From positions 10,374 through 74,373 of the forward strand of contig JAUQYA010000082.1 in assembly GCA_030837785.1 (NCBI GenBank): a DNA stretch of 64,000 bases. Direction: 5' to 3'. This stretch comes from Albidovulum sp. (lineage in GTDB: Bacteria > Pseudomonadota > Alphaproteobacteria > Rhodobacterales > Rhodobacteraceae). Made by a program: the position numbers and the translations under genes. The notes beneath the pieces were generated by a model. The model saw only the letters and a list, made by a program, of their open reading frames with translations, was not told the origin of the DNA and searched no databases. Positions 17,179 to 25,427 of this stretch are shown one piece after another (within the stretch, counting starts at the first letter, position 1; every line of letters starts with the position of its first letter).

Positions 17179-18171
17179 TCAGGCGGGGAGAAGCGTGGTG
17201 TCCGCGGCAAGGATGCGGTCGATCATCGCCTGCGTGCCCCGTGCATCCTCGAGGCTCCACGGATAGGGCGCGCCGGTGCGCAGGCTGTGGCAGAAGGCCT
17301 CCACCTGGTTGCGGTATTGCCGCACGCCCGGGAAGCGTTCGACCTGGTCGGCCTTGCCGGGGCACAGCATATGAAGTTGCGCCTCGCCGAAAAGGCCGGC
17401 GTTGAAGGGGGCGGTCAGGCGGATCAGCCCGGTCTCGCCCTGGAATACCACCTCCTGGCGCGGCGGCAGGCGCATCGAGGTCATCGCGTGATAGCTGAAG
17501 CGGCCCTGCGGCCCTTCCATTTCGGCCACGACCTGAGCGAAGACATCGACGCCGCCTTCGCGGACGATCCGCGACCTGAGGGTGACGGGTTCGGCCCCGG
17601 TGACCCAGCGCACCGACCCGCAGGTGTAGACGCCGATGTCGGGGATCGAGCCACCACCGGTCTCGGGCCGGTTGCGGATATTGCCCGGATCGGCGCGGTT
17701 GTCGTAGCTGAAATGCGCGTCGGCATGGAGGACGCGGCCGATGGCGCCTTCGGCCACCAGAGCGCGCGCCCGCTGCCATTGCGGATGGTGGACGATCATG
17801 TAGGCCTCCGCCACCAGCAGCCCGGCGTCGTCGCGCGCGGCGATCAGGCCGTCGATCTGCTCGGCCCGCATCGCGATAGGCTTTTCGGTCAGCACATGCT
17901 TGCCGGCAGCGATCGCCTTCAGCGTCCATTCGACATGGAGCGTGTTGGGCAGGGGCACGTAGACCGCCTCGACCGCAGGATCGGCAAGCAGGCGCTCATA
18001 GCTGTCATGGAGCTTGAGGTCGGGGCGGAAGGCGCGGAAGCCCTCGGCCTTTTCCGGGTGCGACGTGGCCAGCGCGAAAAGCCGTGCACCCTCGGCCTCG
18101 TGGATCGCGCGGGCCATGTGCTGGCGCGCGAAGTTCGCGGCACCAAGTATGCCCCAGTTCACCGCCGTCAT
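17179..18171 (-). CDS. Gfo/Idh/MocA family NAD(P)-dependent oxidoreductase
   Basis: A 330-residue dehydrogenase. The Rossmann start is NWGILGAANFARQHMARAI, the sugar-dehydrogenase motif is LTEKPIAM (Lys near residue 97), and the C-terminal alpha/beta domain holds GGSIPDIGVYTCG. Substrates in the family are sugars, inositols and related polyols; none can be assigned here. No transporter or sugar gene is adjacent, so it stands alone. Confidence 0.9.
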   Translation of the reverse strand: MTAVNWGILGAANFARQHMARAIHEAEGARLFALATSHPEKAEGFRAFRPDLKLHDSYERLLADPAVEAVYVPLPNTLHVEWTLKAIAAGKHVLTEKPIAMRAEQIDGLIAARDDAGLLVAEAYMIVHHPQWQRARALVAEGAIGRVLHADAHFSYDNRADPGNIRNRPETGGGSIPDIGVYTCGSVRWVTGAEPVTLRSRIVREGGVDVFAQVVAEMEGPQGRFSYHAMTSMRLPPRQEVVFQGETGLIRLTAPFNAGLFGEAQLHMLCPGKADQVERFPGVRQYRNQVEAFCHSLRTGAPYPWSLEDARGTQAMIDRILAADTTLLPA

Positions 18172-18279
18172 CGCCAGAGTCCCCCGCGGTTTCCGTGGCG
18201 CCGAGCCTATCGCCAGCGCCCCCCGGGACGCAAGCCGGGGACCGGCCCCGGCCGCGCGGGGCGGCGGCGACGGCCGGCC

Positions 18280-19176
18280 TCAGGCCGGGACGAGCATCCC
18301 CTTTTCCTTCGCGAGCTTGCGCATCTCGTTTTGCAGCTTCTCGAAGGCGCGCACCTCGATCTGGCGGATGCGTTCGCGGCTGACGCCGTAATGTTCGGAC
18401 AGTTCCTCCAGCGTCACCGGTTCGTCCCGGAGCCGCCGCTGCATCAGGATGTCGCGCTCGCGGTCGTTCAGGACCGCCATCGCGCGCTCCATCATCTCGC
18501 GGCGCACGCCGAGTTCGTCGGCCTCGGCGTAGCTCGTCGCCTGGTCGGCATCCTCGTCCTCGAGCCAGTCCTGCCACTGCGCCGCCCCCTCGCCCTCGCC
18601 GCCGACGGTGGCGTTGAGCGAGGCGTCGCCGCCGGACAGCCGCCGGTTCATGGCGATCACCTCGTCGGTGCTGACGTTGAGATCATGGGCGATCTTCTCG
18701 ACATGTTCGGGCCTCAGATCGCCCTCCTCCAGCGCGCCGATGCGGCTTTTCGCCTTGCGCAGGTTGAAGAAGAGCTTCTTCTGCGCCGAGGTGGTGCCAA
18801 GCTTCACCAGGCTCCACGACCTGAGGATGTATTCCTGGATCGAGGCGCGGATCCACCACATCGCATAGGTGGCCAGCCGGAAGCCCTTTTCGGGATCGAA
18901 GCGCTTGACCGCCTGCATCAGGCCCACGTTGGCCTCCGAGATGACCTCGGCCTGCGGCAGGCCGTAGCCCCGGTAGCCCATCGCGATCTTGGCGGCGAGG
19001 CGCAGGTGGCTGGTCACCAGCCGGTGCGCCGCCTTGGAGTCCTGATGATCGGCCCAGGCCTTCGCCAGCATGTATTCCTCTTCCGGCTCCAGCAGCGGGA
19101 ACTTGCGGATTTCCTGCAGATAGCGGTTCAGCCCCTGCTCGGGGCTCGGCGCGGGAAGATTGGCGTAACTCGTCAT
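18280..19176 (-). CDS. rpoH: RNA polymerase sigma-32 factor, RpoH
   Basis: A 298-residue heat-shock sigma factor. Region 2 has the core-binding helices GYGLPQAEVISEANVG and RLATYAMWWIRASIQEYILRSW. The RpoH box QKKLFFNLR follows, which separates it from other group 2 sigmas. Region 4 has the helix-turn-helix EELSEHYGVSRERIRQIEVRAF. The start at 19176 (MTSYANLPAP) is preceded by a purine-rich RBS and avoids a 24-residue non-conserved extension. Alphaproteobacteria often have two rpoH genes, so a second copy may exist elsewhere. Confidence 0.96.
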   Translation of the reverse strand: MTSYANLPAPSPEQGLNRYLQEIRKFPLLEPEEEYMLAKAWADHQDSKAAHRLVTSHLRLAAKIAMGYRGYGLPQAEVISEANVGLMQAVKRFDPEKGFRLATYAMWWIRASIQEYILRSWSLVKLGTTSAQKKLFFNLRKAKSRIGALEEGDLRPEHVEKIAHDLNVSTDEVIAMNRRLSGGDASLNATVGGEGEGAAQWQDWLEDEDADQATSYAEADELGVRREMMERAMAVLNDRERDILMQRRLRDEPVTLEELSEHYGVSRERIRQIEVRAFEKLQNEMRKLAKEKGMLVPA

Positions 19177-19208
19177 TCCTGACCCCCTCTTTCGACCGGG
19201 AACCCCGG

Positions 19209-19237
19209 TATCTAGGCCCCGCGGTGTCTTCGCACAA
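19209..19237 (-). promoter_or_regulatory. Predicted sigma-70 promoter of rpoH
   Basis: On the minus strand TTGTGC (19237-19232) and TAGATA (19214-19209) are separated by exactly 17 bases, with the rpoH start 33 bp downstream of the -10. The same layout (TTGnnC, 17 bases, TAGAnn) recurs before other genes in this window. This is sequence reading only. Confidence 0.5.
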
Positions 19238-19350
19238 GGGCGAAGCACTCCATGCCCCTCATTAACGTCTAATGCGTCGGCGTCCGTCGCGGTTCCCGCA
19301 GATGCTTCAATTCCTCACGACCTTGTCACCGGGCGCGATCCGGCGGCAGG

Positions 19351-20784
19351 TCAGAGAAGCGGTCCCATCGTCGCGAAGAGGTTGTTGACGGCGCGGACGA
19401 GCAGCGGCCAGCTCTGGCCGTGGGCCGGTTGGAGAACCGTGGCGCGCGCGAGCCAGGCAAGCTGGCGCACCCGCATCGCGCCGGTCACCTCCGCCGACAC
19501 GAGGATCAGCATGTTCTCGAAGTTCAGCTCGAAGCTGCGGCGATCCATGTTGGCCGAACCCATGCAGGTCGCCAGGCCGTCGACCGTCAGCGTCTTGGCA
19601 TGCAGAAGCCCGCCCTGGTATTCGGCCAGACGCACGCCGGCGCGCAGGAGATCGGAATAGTAGCTCCGGCTCGCGCGGGCGACGAAGATGCTGTCGTTCC
19701 TCGCGGGCAGGATCATCGTGACCTTCACGCCGCGCCGCGCCGCGCCGCAGATCGCCCGGTGGAGCGTGTCGTCTGGCACGAAATAGGGCGTGGTGATGAT
19801 CGCCTCCTCCTGCGCGGCGGCCAGGAGCATGGCGAAGATGTCGGAGACGGCGCGGTTGTCGATCGTCGGGCCGGTGCCGACCGCGATGGCGGGGAACCCG
19901 CCCGGCGCCGGCTCCACCGGCGCGTCGAGCAGGGTGGCGATGTCCTCGCCCGCGTGGGTCATCCAGTCGATCGCGAACAGGTGCTGGAGCTGGAGCACCA
20001 CCGGCCCCTCGAAGCGGATCATGACATCCACCCAGGGGCCGAAGCGCTGCTTGGGCAGGAAGGCGGGGTCGGCGCAGTTCTGGCTGCCGCAATAGCCCGT
20101 CCGCCCGTCGATGACGGCGATCTTGCGGTGGTTCCTGAGATCCACCCGCGCGAAGAACACGTGCGCCAGAAGCCAGCGCATCTTGAAGGTGATGGCGGTC
20201 CGGACCCCGCAGGCCCCGAGCGCTGCCCAGCGGGCGGATCGCGCCAGCGCGCGCGAGCCGAGCCCGTCGATCAGCACGCGGCAGGCGACGCCGCGCGCCG
20301 CCGCGCGTTCGATGGCGTCGAGCACGCGCGTCCCGTTGCCGTCCTCGAGCCAGATGTAGAACAGCAGATGCACGTGATCGCGCGCCGCGTCGATGTCGGC
20401 CACCAGCGCGTCGATGGCGGCCGCCTCGTCGGGCGGAAGGGTGGCGGCATTGCCCGCCACCGGCGCGAAGCCGTTGACCGAGGCGGCGCGGCGGAACACC
20501 GGGCGCAGCGCCACCGGCAGATCGGGCGGTGCCGCCGCCGCCGGTGCGGCCGACAGGCGCGCCGCGAGCCGGTCGGTCACCTCCCTCATCCGCCGCCGGG
20601 TGCGGTTGCCGATATTCGTCTCGCCGAAAAGATAGTAGAGCACGAGGCCCGCAACCGGCACCGAGGCGATGAGGAGAAGCCAGGCCGCGCGGGCGGCGGG
20701 GGCCCGGTCACGCTTGGTCAGCGCGCGGAGCGCCGTCAGAAGCTGGAGCGCGAGGTGGAGCAGGACGCCGAAGCTGAAGGTCAC
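19351..20784 (-). CDS. cls: Cardiolipin synthase-type phospholipase D
   Basis: A 477-residue protein with two N-terminal membrane segments (about residues 8-20 and 34-53) and two PLD HxKxxxxD motifs: HRKIAVID in the first half and HAKTLTVD in the second, each followed by the GSxN signature (CGSQN, MGSANMD). These belong to bacterial cardiolipin synthases, which condense two phosphatidylglycerols in the inner membrane. It is followed on the same strand by rpoH (174 bp apart) and preceded by the pseudouridine synthase gene. Confidence 0.92.
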   Translation of the reverse strand: MTFSFGVLLHLALQLLTALRALTKRDRAPAARAAWLLLIASVPVAGLVLYYLFGETNIGNRTRRRMREVTDRLAARLSAAPAAAAPPDLPVALRPVFRRAASVNGFAPVAGNAATLPPDEAAAIDALVADIDAARDHVHLLFYIWLEDGNGTRVLDAIERAAARGVACRVLIDGLGSRALARSARWAALGACGVRTAITFKMRWLLAHVFFARVDLRNHRKIAVIDGRTGYCGSQNCADPAFLPKQRFGPWVDVMIRFEGPVVLQLQHLFAIDWMTHAGEDIATLLDAPVEPAPGGFPAIAVGTGPTIDNRAVSDIFAMLLAAAQEEAIITTPYFVPDDTLHRAICGAARRGVKVTMILPARNDSIFVARASRSYYSDLLRAGVRLAEYQGGLLHAKTLTVDGLATCMGSANMDRRSFELNFENMLILVSAEVTGAMRVRQLAWLARATVLQPAHGQSWPLLVRAVNNLFATMGPLL

Positions 20785-20824
20785 GGGCCGCCTCGGTACT
20801 GGGACGCTGCTGGGGCGGGGCGGA

Positions 20825-21859
20825 TCATGACCCGAGACAGGCGAGGAGTCCCGAGAAATCCGCCGGGAGGTCGGACGTGAAGTGCAATTCCGCGCCGGTC
20901 ACCGGGTGGACGAACCCCAGCGTCGCGGCATGGAGCGCCTGGCGCGGGAAGACGGCGACCGCGGCGGCGGCCTCGGGCCCGAGCGCGGCGGCAGAGGGCT
21001 TGCGGCGCCCGCCATAGGTCGGATCGCCGACCAGCCCGTGGCCGACATGGGCCATGTGCACCCGGATCTGGTGGGTGCGGCCGGTTTCCAGCCGGCATTC
21101 GACGAGCGCGAGCGCGGGCGGGTGGCCGAACTGCGCCACGACCCGCATCCGCGTCACGGCGTGCCGGCCGCCATGAAAGAGAACCGCCTGCCGCTGCCGG
21201 TCGGTCCGGTGGCGCGCAAGCTGGGTGGCGATCCGGATCACCCCGCCCGGCTCGAAGCTCACGCCCTTCACGCCGGCAAGGCGCGGGTCGCCGCGGTCGG
21301 GAACCCCGTGGACCAGCGCGAGATAGCGGCGGTCCACCTCGTGCTTCTCGAACTGGCGGGCAAGCCCGTGATGGGCGCGGTCGGTCTTGGCGGCGACCAG
21401 GAGGCCCGAGGTGTCCTTGTCGATCCGGTGGACGATGCCCGGCCGCTTCTCGCCGCCCACGCCGGAAAGCGTGTCGCCGCAGTGGTGGAGAAGCGCGTTG
21501 ACGAGCGTGCCCGCCGGCGAGCCCGGCGCCGGATGGACGACGAGCCCCGCCGGCTTGTCGATGACGATGAGGTCGTCGTCCTCCCACACCACCTGAAGCG
21601 GGATCGCCTCGGCCTCTGTCGCCACCTCCGCGGCGGGACCGAGCGCGATGGCGTAGACCTCGCCTTCGGCCACCTTCGCCTTGGCGTCGGAGGCGGGCGC
21701 GCCCTGCTTCGTCACCGCGCCTTCGGCCAGAAGCCGGGCGATGCGCGAGCGCGACAACGATGCTTCCGCTGGCACATCGCGGGCGAGCGCCTTATCAAGG
21801 CGCTCGGGCGGGTTGGGCCCGATCACGACATGAAGGAACCGGCCGGTGGCATCCGACAT
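20825..21859 (-). CDS. RluA-family 23S rRNA pseudouridine synthase (RluD type)
   Basis: A 344-residue protein: an N-terminal S4-like RNA-binding domain (RLDKALARDVP...SRSRIARLLAEG) and the catalytic domain with IVHRIDKDTSGLLVAAKT, where the Asp of HRIDKDTSG is the nucleophile. LETGRTHQIRVHMAHVGHGLVGDPTYG completes the family signature. RluD makes pseudouridines in helix 69 of 23S rRNA; assignment to RluD rather than RluC/A rests on the S4 domain and length. The ATG at 21859 lies inside the first codons of the divergent gene, a 14-bp overlap of two 5' ends. Confidence 0.9.
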   Translation of the reverse strand: MSDATGRFLHVVIGPNPPERLDKALARDVPAEASLSRSRIARLLAEGAVTKQGAPASDAKAKVAEGEVYAIALGPAAEVATEAEAIPLQVVWEDDDLIVIDKPAGLVVHPAPGSPAGTLVNALLHHCGDTLSGVGGEKRPGIVHRIDKDTSGLLVAAKTDRAHHGLARQFEKHEVDRRYLALVHGVPDRGDPRLAGVKGVSFEPGGVIRIATQLARHRTDRQRQAVLFHGGRHAVTRMRVVAQFGHPPALALVECRLETGRTHQIRVHMAHVGHGLVGDPTYGGRRKPSAAALGPEAAAAVAVFPRQALHAATLGFVHPVTGAELHFTSDLPADFSGLLACLGS

Positions 21860-22175
21860 CGACAACGCTCCGAAGGCGGAAGACACCGCCCCGCCGCCCG
21901 AGCTGCGCTTCCTGAAACTGCTCGTCACCGGTCTCGCCGGGACGATGATCGCCGGACTGATAACGATCATCGTGCTTCTTGTCATCCGCTTCCCCGCGGT
22001 GACGGCGGTGCGCCCGACGCTGCCCGCGGACCTGACGCTGCCGGACGGTCTCAAGGCCGAGGCGGTGACCTTCGGGCGCGGCTGGATCGCCGTCGTCACC
22101 GACACCGGCGAACTCCTCATCCTCGACGCGGCGACGGGCGCGCTGCGCCAGCGCGTCGCGATCGGCGCGCCATGA
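21846..22175 (+). CDS. Small single-span membrane protein (DUF6476 type)
   Basis: A 109-residue protein. One strong transmembrane helix (about residues 23-47, LLVTGLAGTMIAGLITIIVL) is followed by a periplasmic beta-rich tail ending in GELLILDAATGALRQRV. It begins at a GTG (21846), which overlaps the pseudouridine synthase start on the other strand; the next in-frame ATG is inside the membrane helix and would destroy it. Similar proteins lie divergent to rluD-like genes in Rhodobacteraceae as far as I recall. Function unknown. Confidence 0.75.
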   Translation: MASDIDNAPKAEDTAPPPELRFLKLLVTGLAGTMIAGLITIIVLLVIRFPAVTAVRPTLPADLTLPDGLKAEAVTFGRGWIAVVTDTGELLILDAATGALRQRVAIGAP

Positions 22176-22211
22176 CCGATCCCCTGAGGCGGGCGGCATG
22201 ACGGGGCCGGC

Positions 22212-23291
22212 ATGACCCGCGCGGCACTCGGCCGGCACCCGGCGGGCGTGTTCTTCGCCCTCGCCGCCGCCCTTGCGGTGGCGCTGCCCTGGGTCTGGCT
22301 CCTGCCCGTCGACGACCCCAGGCTCGCCCATGTGCGGCTGGGCATCTTCGGCTTCGGCGGCGCCGCGGTGGCGGGCTATATCCTGACCGCGCAGAAGGCC
22401 TGGACCGGGCGCGACGCCCCCCTGCCCGCGCCCGTCCTCGGCGCGCTGGCCCTTGCCGCGCGGGCCGCCGCGCTGGTCTGGCCCGAGGCGATCCTGCCCG
22501 TGGCGCTGCCGCTCCTCGCCGTCGCGGCGGCGGTGCTCTGGCCGGTGGTCGCGGCAGGGCGGTGGGCGCGCCTGCCGCTCGGCTCGGTGCCCCTCGCGCT
22601 GGTCGTGGCCGAGGTCGCGCTGACCCGGGGCGTGCTTCCCGCCGCTGCCCTGCCCCTGGCGATGGCGGCGCTGATCCTCGCCGTCGGCGGCCGCGCGGTT
22701 CCGGCCTTCCTTGCCGCCGACGCCGAGCTTGCGGGGAAGACGGCCCCCCGGGCGGGACCGCACTGGCCCGGGCTCGTCCTCATCGCTGCGGCGATGGCGC
22801 TTGCGGGCCCGGCGCGGGCGGCGATGCTCGCCCTTGCCGCGCTCTGGGTCCTGACGCGGCTCGGGGGCTTCGGACATGCCGGCCCGGCGAACCGGATGCT
22901 GGCGCTCGCCTACGGCGGCCTTGCGCCGGCGCTGGTGGCGTTCGCGGCGGCGGATGCGGGCCTCGTCCGGCCCGCGGCGGCCGAACACCTCGTGACGATG
23001 GGGGTGATGGGGCCGATGATCCTGGCCTTCGCGTCGCGGACGACCATGCGCCGCCCCGCCGGCCAGAGCCTCCGGCCCCTCGGGCGCCACCGGATCGCCT
23101 TCGCGGCCCTCGCCGCGGCCGCCGTGATCCGCGCCGGGGCCGAGGCCGCGGCCGATCCCGCGCCCTGGATCACGCTGGCCGGCATGATCTGGTCGGGCGG
23201 CTGGCTGGCCTTCCTCGCCGCCCACCTGCCGGCGCTGGCGCGCCCCGCGCCCTTCCCGGTGCTGAGCGCCGCGCGCAAGCCGCCGGTCTGA
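22212..23291 (+). CDS. nnrS: NnrS family membrane protein
   Basis: A 359-residue polytopic protein with about ten hydrophobic helices. The NnrS signature FGFGGAAVAGYILTAQKAW appears near residues 36-58 and HLVTMGVMGPMILAFASRTT near residue 270. NnrS is a haem- and copper-containing inner-membrane protein linked to nitric oxide/nitrosative stress, originally found in Rhodobacter sphaeroides. No NnrR-type inverted repeat is seen in the short upstream interval. It ends 15 bp before the attL repeat of the integrated element. Confidence 0.9.
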   Translation: MTRAALGRHPAGVFFALAAALAVALPWVWLLPVDDPRLAHVRLGIFGFGGAAVAGYILTAQKAWTGRDAPLPAPVLGALALAARAAALVWPEAILPVALPLLAVAAAVLWPVVAAGRWARLPLGSVPLALVVAEVALTRGVLPAAALPLAMAALILAVGGRAVPAFLAADAELAGKTAPRAGPHWPGLVLIAAAMALAGPARAAMLALAALWVLTRLGGFGHAGPANRMLALAYGGLAPALVAFAAADAGLVRPAAAEHLVTMGVMGPMILAFASRTTMRRPAGQSLRPLGRHRIAFAALAAAAVIRAGAEAAADPAPWITLAGMIWSGGWLAFLAAHLPALARPAPFPVLSAARKPPV

Positions 23292-23306
23292 AGGTCATCT
23301 GAAGGA

Positions 23307-23351
23307 TGGTACCGCCTCCCCGGCTCGAACGGGGGACCCCCAGATCCACAA
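23307..23351. repeat. attL: displaced 3' end of tRNA-His
   Basis: These 45 bp are identical to 33056-33100, starting at the CCA end (TGGTACCGCC on this strand) and ending in the anticodon loop. The following bases GGTGCTAAGGCGGT can be aligned to the 5' half of the tRNA with two deletions, so the fragment may be a decayed full copy rather than a clean 3' fragment. Confidence 0.88.
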
Positions 23352-23471
23352 GGTGCTAAGGCGGTCCCTGACCTAGCCAGTGATTGCCAGTAGACACCAA
23401 TTTTACTTCATGTTTTCAGAGACTTGATGCCATTGCAAGCCCGTGGCAGAATGTCCTAACCAACTCTTGCC

Positions 23472-23493
23472 TGCTAGCATGGTGCTAGCATGG
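23472..23493. repeat. Tandem TGCTAGCATGG repeats upstream of the integrase (candidate arm sites)
   Basis: Two perfect adjacent copies of the 11-mer TGCTAGCATGG, each containing the palindrome TGCTAGCA. They lie 17 bp before the integrase start. The core TGCTAGCAT recurs at 32971-32979 near the other end of the element. Repeats placed near both att sites are typical of integrase arm sites or excisionase sites; this role is inferred. Confidence 0.5.
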
Positions 23494-23509
23494 CTCAGAG
23501 GAACAGGAC

Positions 23510-24790
23510 ATGCCAAAGCTCACGAAGGTGTACTGCGAAGGGGCCAAGCCCCCGGCGGCAGGCTATGAGATTCACTGGGACGACCGTGTGCCCGGATACG
23601 GGTTGCGCGTCACCGCGACAGGGGTGAGGGCGTTCGTCGCCCAGGGTCGGGTCAGGGGAAAGGCGATCATCGTGACGATTGGTCGCTTCGGACTCTATAC
23701 CGAGGACCAAGCGCGCCGAAAGGCACAGGCCATCCTTCAGGACATGCGCGAGGGGATCGACCCGCGCGATGTGAAGAAGCAGGACGAGGCGATGTCGGTC
23801 ACGTTGCGCGAGGTTGCAACCGCCTACATCAACCGACCCGGCATGTTGAAGGCCAGCACCAAGATCGAGATGGAACGGCACATCGAGAAGGTCTTCGCCA
23901 AATGGAAGGACCGCCCTATCGCGTCCCTGACGCCGGGCGAATGCCGCAAGCGGTTCGAGGACTACGCCGCCAACGGTCTGCACGGCAAGCGCGGCGCACC
24001 TGTGCAGGCCACCATCGCTTTCACGACGCTGCGGACCCTGTGGAACTGGGCGAGGGACGAGTACCGCAAGACCGATGGTACCTCGATCATGACGGGCGAG
24101 AACCCGGTCATGAACCTCAAGAAGGACATGAAGAAGAAGGCCGGGAAGCCGCGCGACCGCCGTGTCGAGCTTGAGCATGTCGGCGCGTTCTGGGTCTGGT
24201 TGCAGGACGAGCGCGGCAAGGCACACGAGCGGTTTGCCCGCGCCGCAATCGACCTCGCCGCTTTCGAGTTGCTGACGGGCGCGAGGGAGAACGAATGCGC
24301 CTCCCTTGAATGGCGAAACGTCCACCTCGACGACACCGACCCGACGAGGTGTTCGTGGCATATCGAGGACCCGAAAAACGACAACCCCGTTACCCTCCCG
24401 CTCAGCCGACAGGCGGCGGACGTGCTTCGCCTGCGCCGGGCTGAGGACGAGGGCGAATTCGTCTTCGCGAGCTGGGGCAAGACAGGCCACATCACCGACG
24501 CCCGCGCGCCCCTGCGGCGCTTCGCCAAGCACATCGGCATGGACGGTCTATCTGATCACGACATGAGACGATCGTTCGTCCATATCGGCGCAGAGGGCTG
24601 CGACCTCGATATTGCGAAGCTGGCATTGTTGACGAACCACAAGCCAAAGTCCGTCACTGAGCGCCATTACCTCAAGACCGGAAACTTGGTCGGTTATCAC
24701 CGCGTCGTGCAGGCCATCGGTGACTACGTTCAGCTTGAGGCCGCCAAGGCCAGCGGGGCGAACGTGGTTAAACTGGAAAGCCGCGCGTAG
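23510..24790 (+). CDS. int: Tyrosine-type site-specific integrase
   Basis: A 426-residue recombinase. The N-terminal domain (1-90) is of the DUF4102/phage-integrase arm-binding kind, followed by a SAM-like core-binding domain (about 95-205) and the catalytic domain. All catalytic residues are visible: R259 (TGARENE), K289 (EDPKNDNP), H350 and R353 (DHDMRRS), H377 (TNHKPKS) and Tyr387 (ERHYLKT). It should integrate and excise the element at tRNA-His through the 45-bp core. The gene lies immediately inside attL, reading away from it. Confidence 0.95.
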   Translation: MPKLTKVYCEGAKPPAAGYEIHWDDRVPGYGLRVTATGVRAFVAQGRVRGKAIIVTIGRFGLYTEDQARRKAQAILQDMREGIDPRDVKKQDEAMSVTLREVATAYINRPGMLKASTKIEMERHIEKVFAKWKDRPIASLTPGECRKRFEDYAANGLHGKRGAPVQATIAFTTLRTLWNWARDEYRKTDGTSIMTGENPVMNLKKDMKKKAGKPRDRRVELEHVGAFWVWLQDERGKAHERFARAAIDLAAFELLTGARENECASLEWRNVHLDDTDPTRCSWHIEDPKNDNPVTLPLSRQAADVLRLRRAEDEGEFVFASWGKTGHITDARAPLRRFAKHIGMDGLSDHDMRRSFVHIGAEGCDLDIAKLALLTNHKPKSVTERHYLKTGNLVGYHRVVQAIGDYVQLEAAKASGANVVKLESRA

Positions 24791-24932
24791 CGCTCGATGG
24801 GCTCGGGCAGCAGCCGGGGATCGAGGTTTGCCGCCCCTACCCCGGCGGCGCTGGCGGTCGCCTCTGTGCGCCGCGAAAAATGTGCTTGCCGACTTTTGCC
24901 GAGATTCGGTAGCATTTACCTGTCACCCCCAG

Positions 24933-24963
24933 CCAACCACTACATTTAGTGTTTTGCGGTTGG
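24933..24963. promoter_or_regulatory. Inverted repeat upstream of the AlpA-like gene (candidate operator)
   Basis: A nested inverted repeat: CACTA-CATT-TAGTG (24938-24951) inside CCAAC (24933-24937) and GTTGG (24959-24963). It lies about 55 bp before the HTH gene, in a 226-bp spacer that otherwise shows nothing. It could be an operator or an RNA hairpin. Confidence 0.35.
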
Positions 24964-25016
24964 GGCACCCGACGCCGGGATTGGGAAACGCCGGTCACCA
25001 GTTGATGGAGACCGAC

Positions 25017-25268
25017 ATGACTGATCCGAGCTTTTCCGACCTCTGCGAGCTGTTCGGCTACACGCCGAAGAACCGACCGATCTCCACACAGGAGGCGGCC
25101 GAAATCCTCGACATCCATTTCATGACCCTCGAAGCATACCGCGCCCGTGGCGGGGTCGGACCGCGCTTCTTCCAGCCGCCCGGCACCCGGCGCGTCTGGT
25201 ACGCCGAGGTTGACGTGCTGCGTTGGCTGGCGTCGGGCGAGAAGCGAAACACGAGCGAGGCCGCGTAG
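25017..25268 (+). CDS. AlpA/excisionase-like helix-turn-helix protein
   Basis: An 83-residue protein with a MerR/AlpA-type winged HTH: STQEAAEILDIHFMTLEAYRARG, then the wing RFFQPPGTRRVWYAEVDVLRWLASG. In P4-like and other small elements such proteins control the integrase and replication promoters or act as excisionases. The start at 25017 is chosen because GGAG lies 7 bp upstream; the alternative ATG at 25005 adds only four residues. It sits between the integrase and the replication gene, the usual position. Confidence 0.82.
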   Translation: MTDPSFSDLCELFGYTPKNRPISTQEAAEILDIHFMTLEAYRARGGVGPRFFQPPGTRRVWYAEVDVLRWLASGEKRNTSEAA

Positions 25269-25427
25269 GTCGGCACCAGACCGCGAGTGTGGTGCCATGC
25301 CCGATGAAAGTGGAATGCGTCCGCCGGGTTCAGCCCGAGATCGACGCGCCGCCTAGCCCGGTCATAGCGCTGTCAGGAAAAGCGGCAGGGCGCATCACCA
25401 CCCCGCCGCCAGATAGGAATCAAGGAC

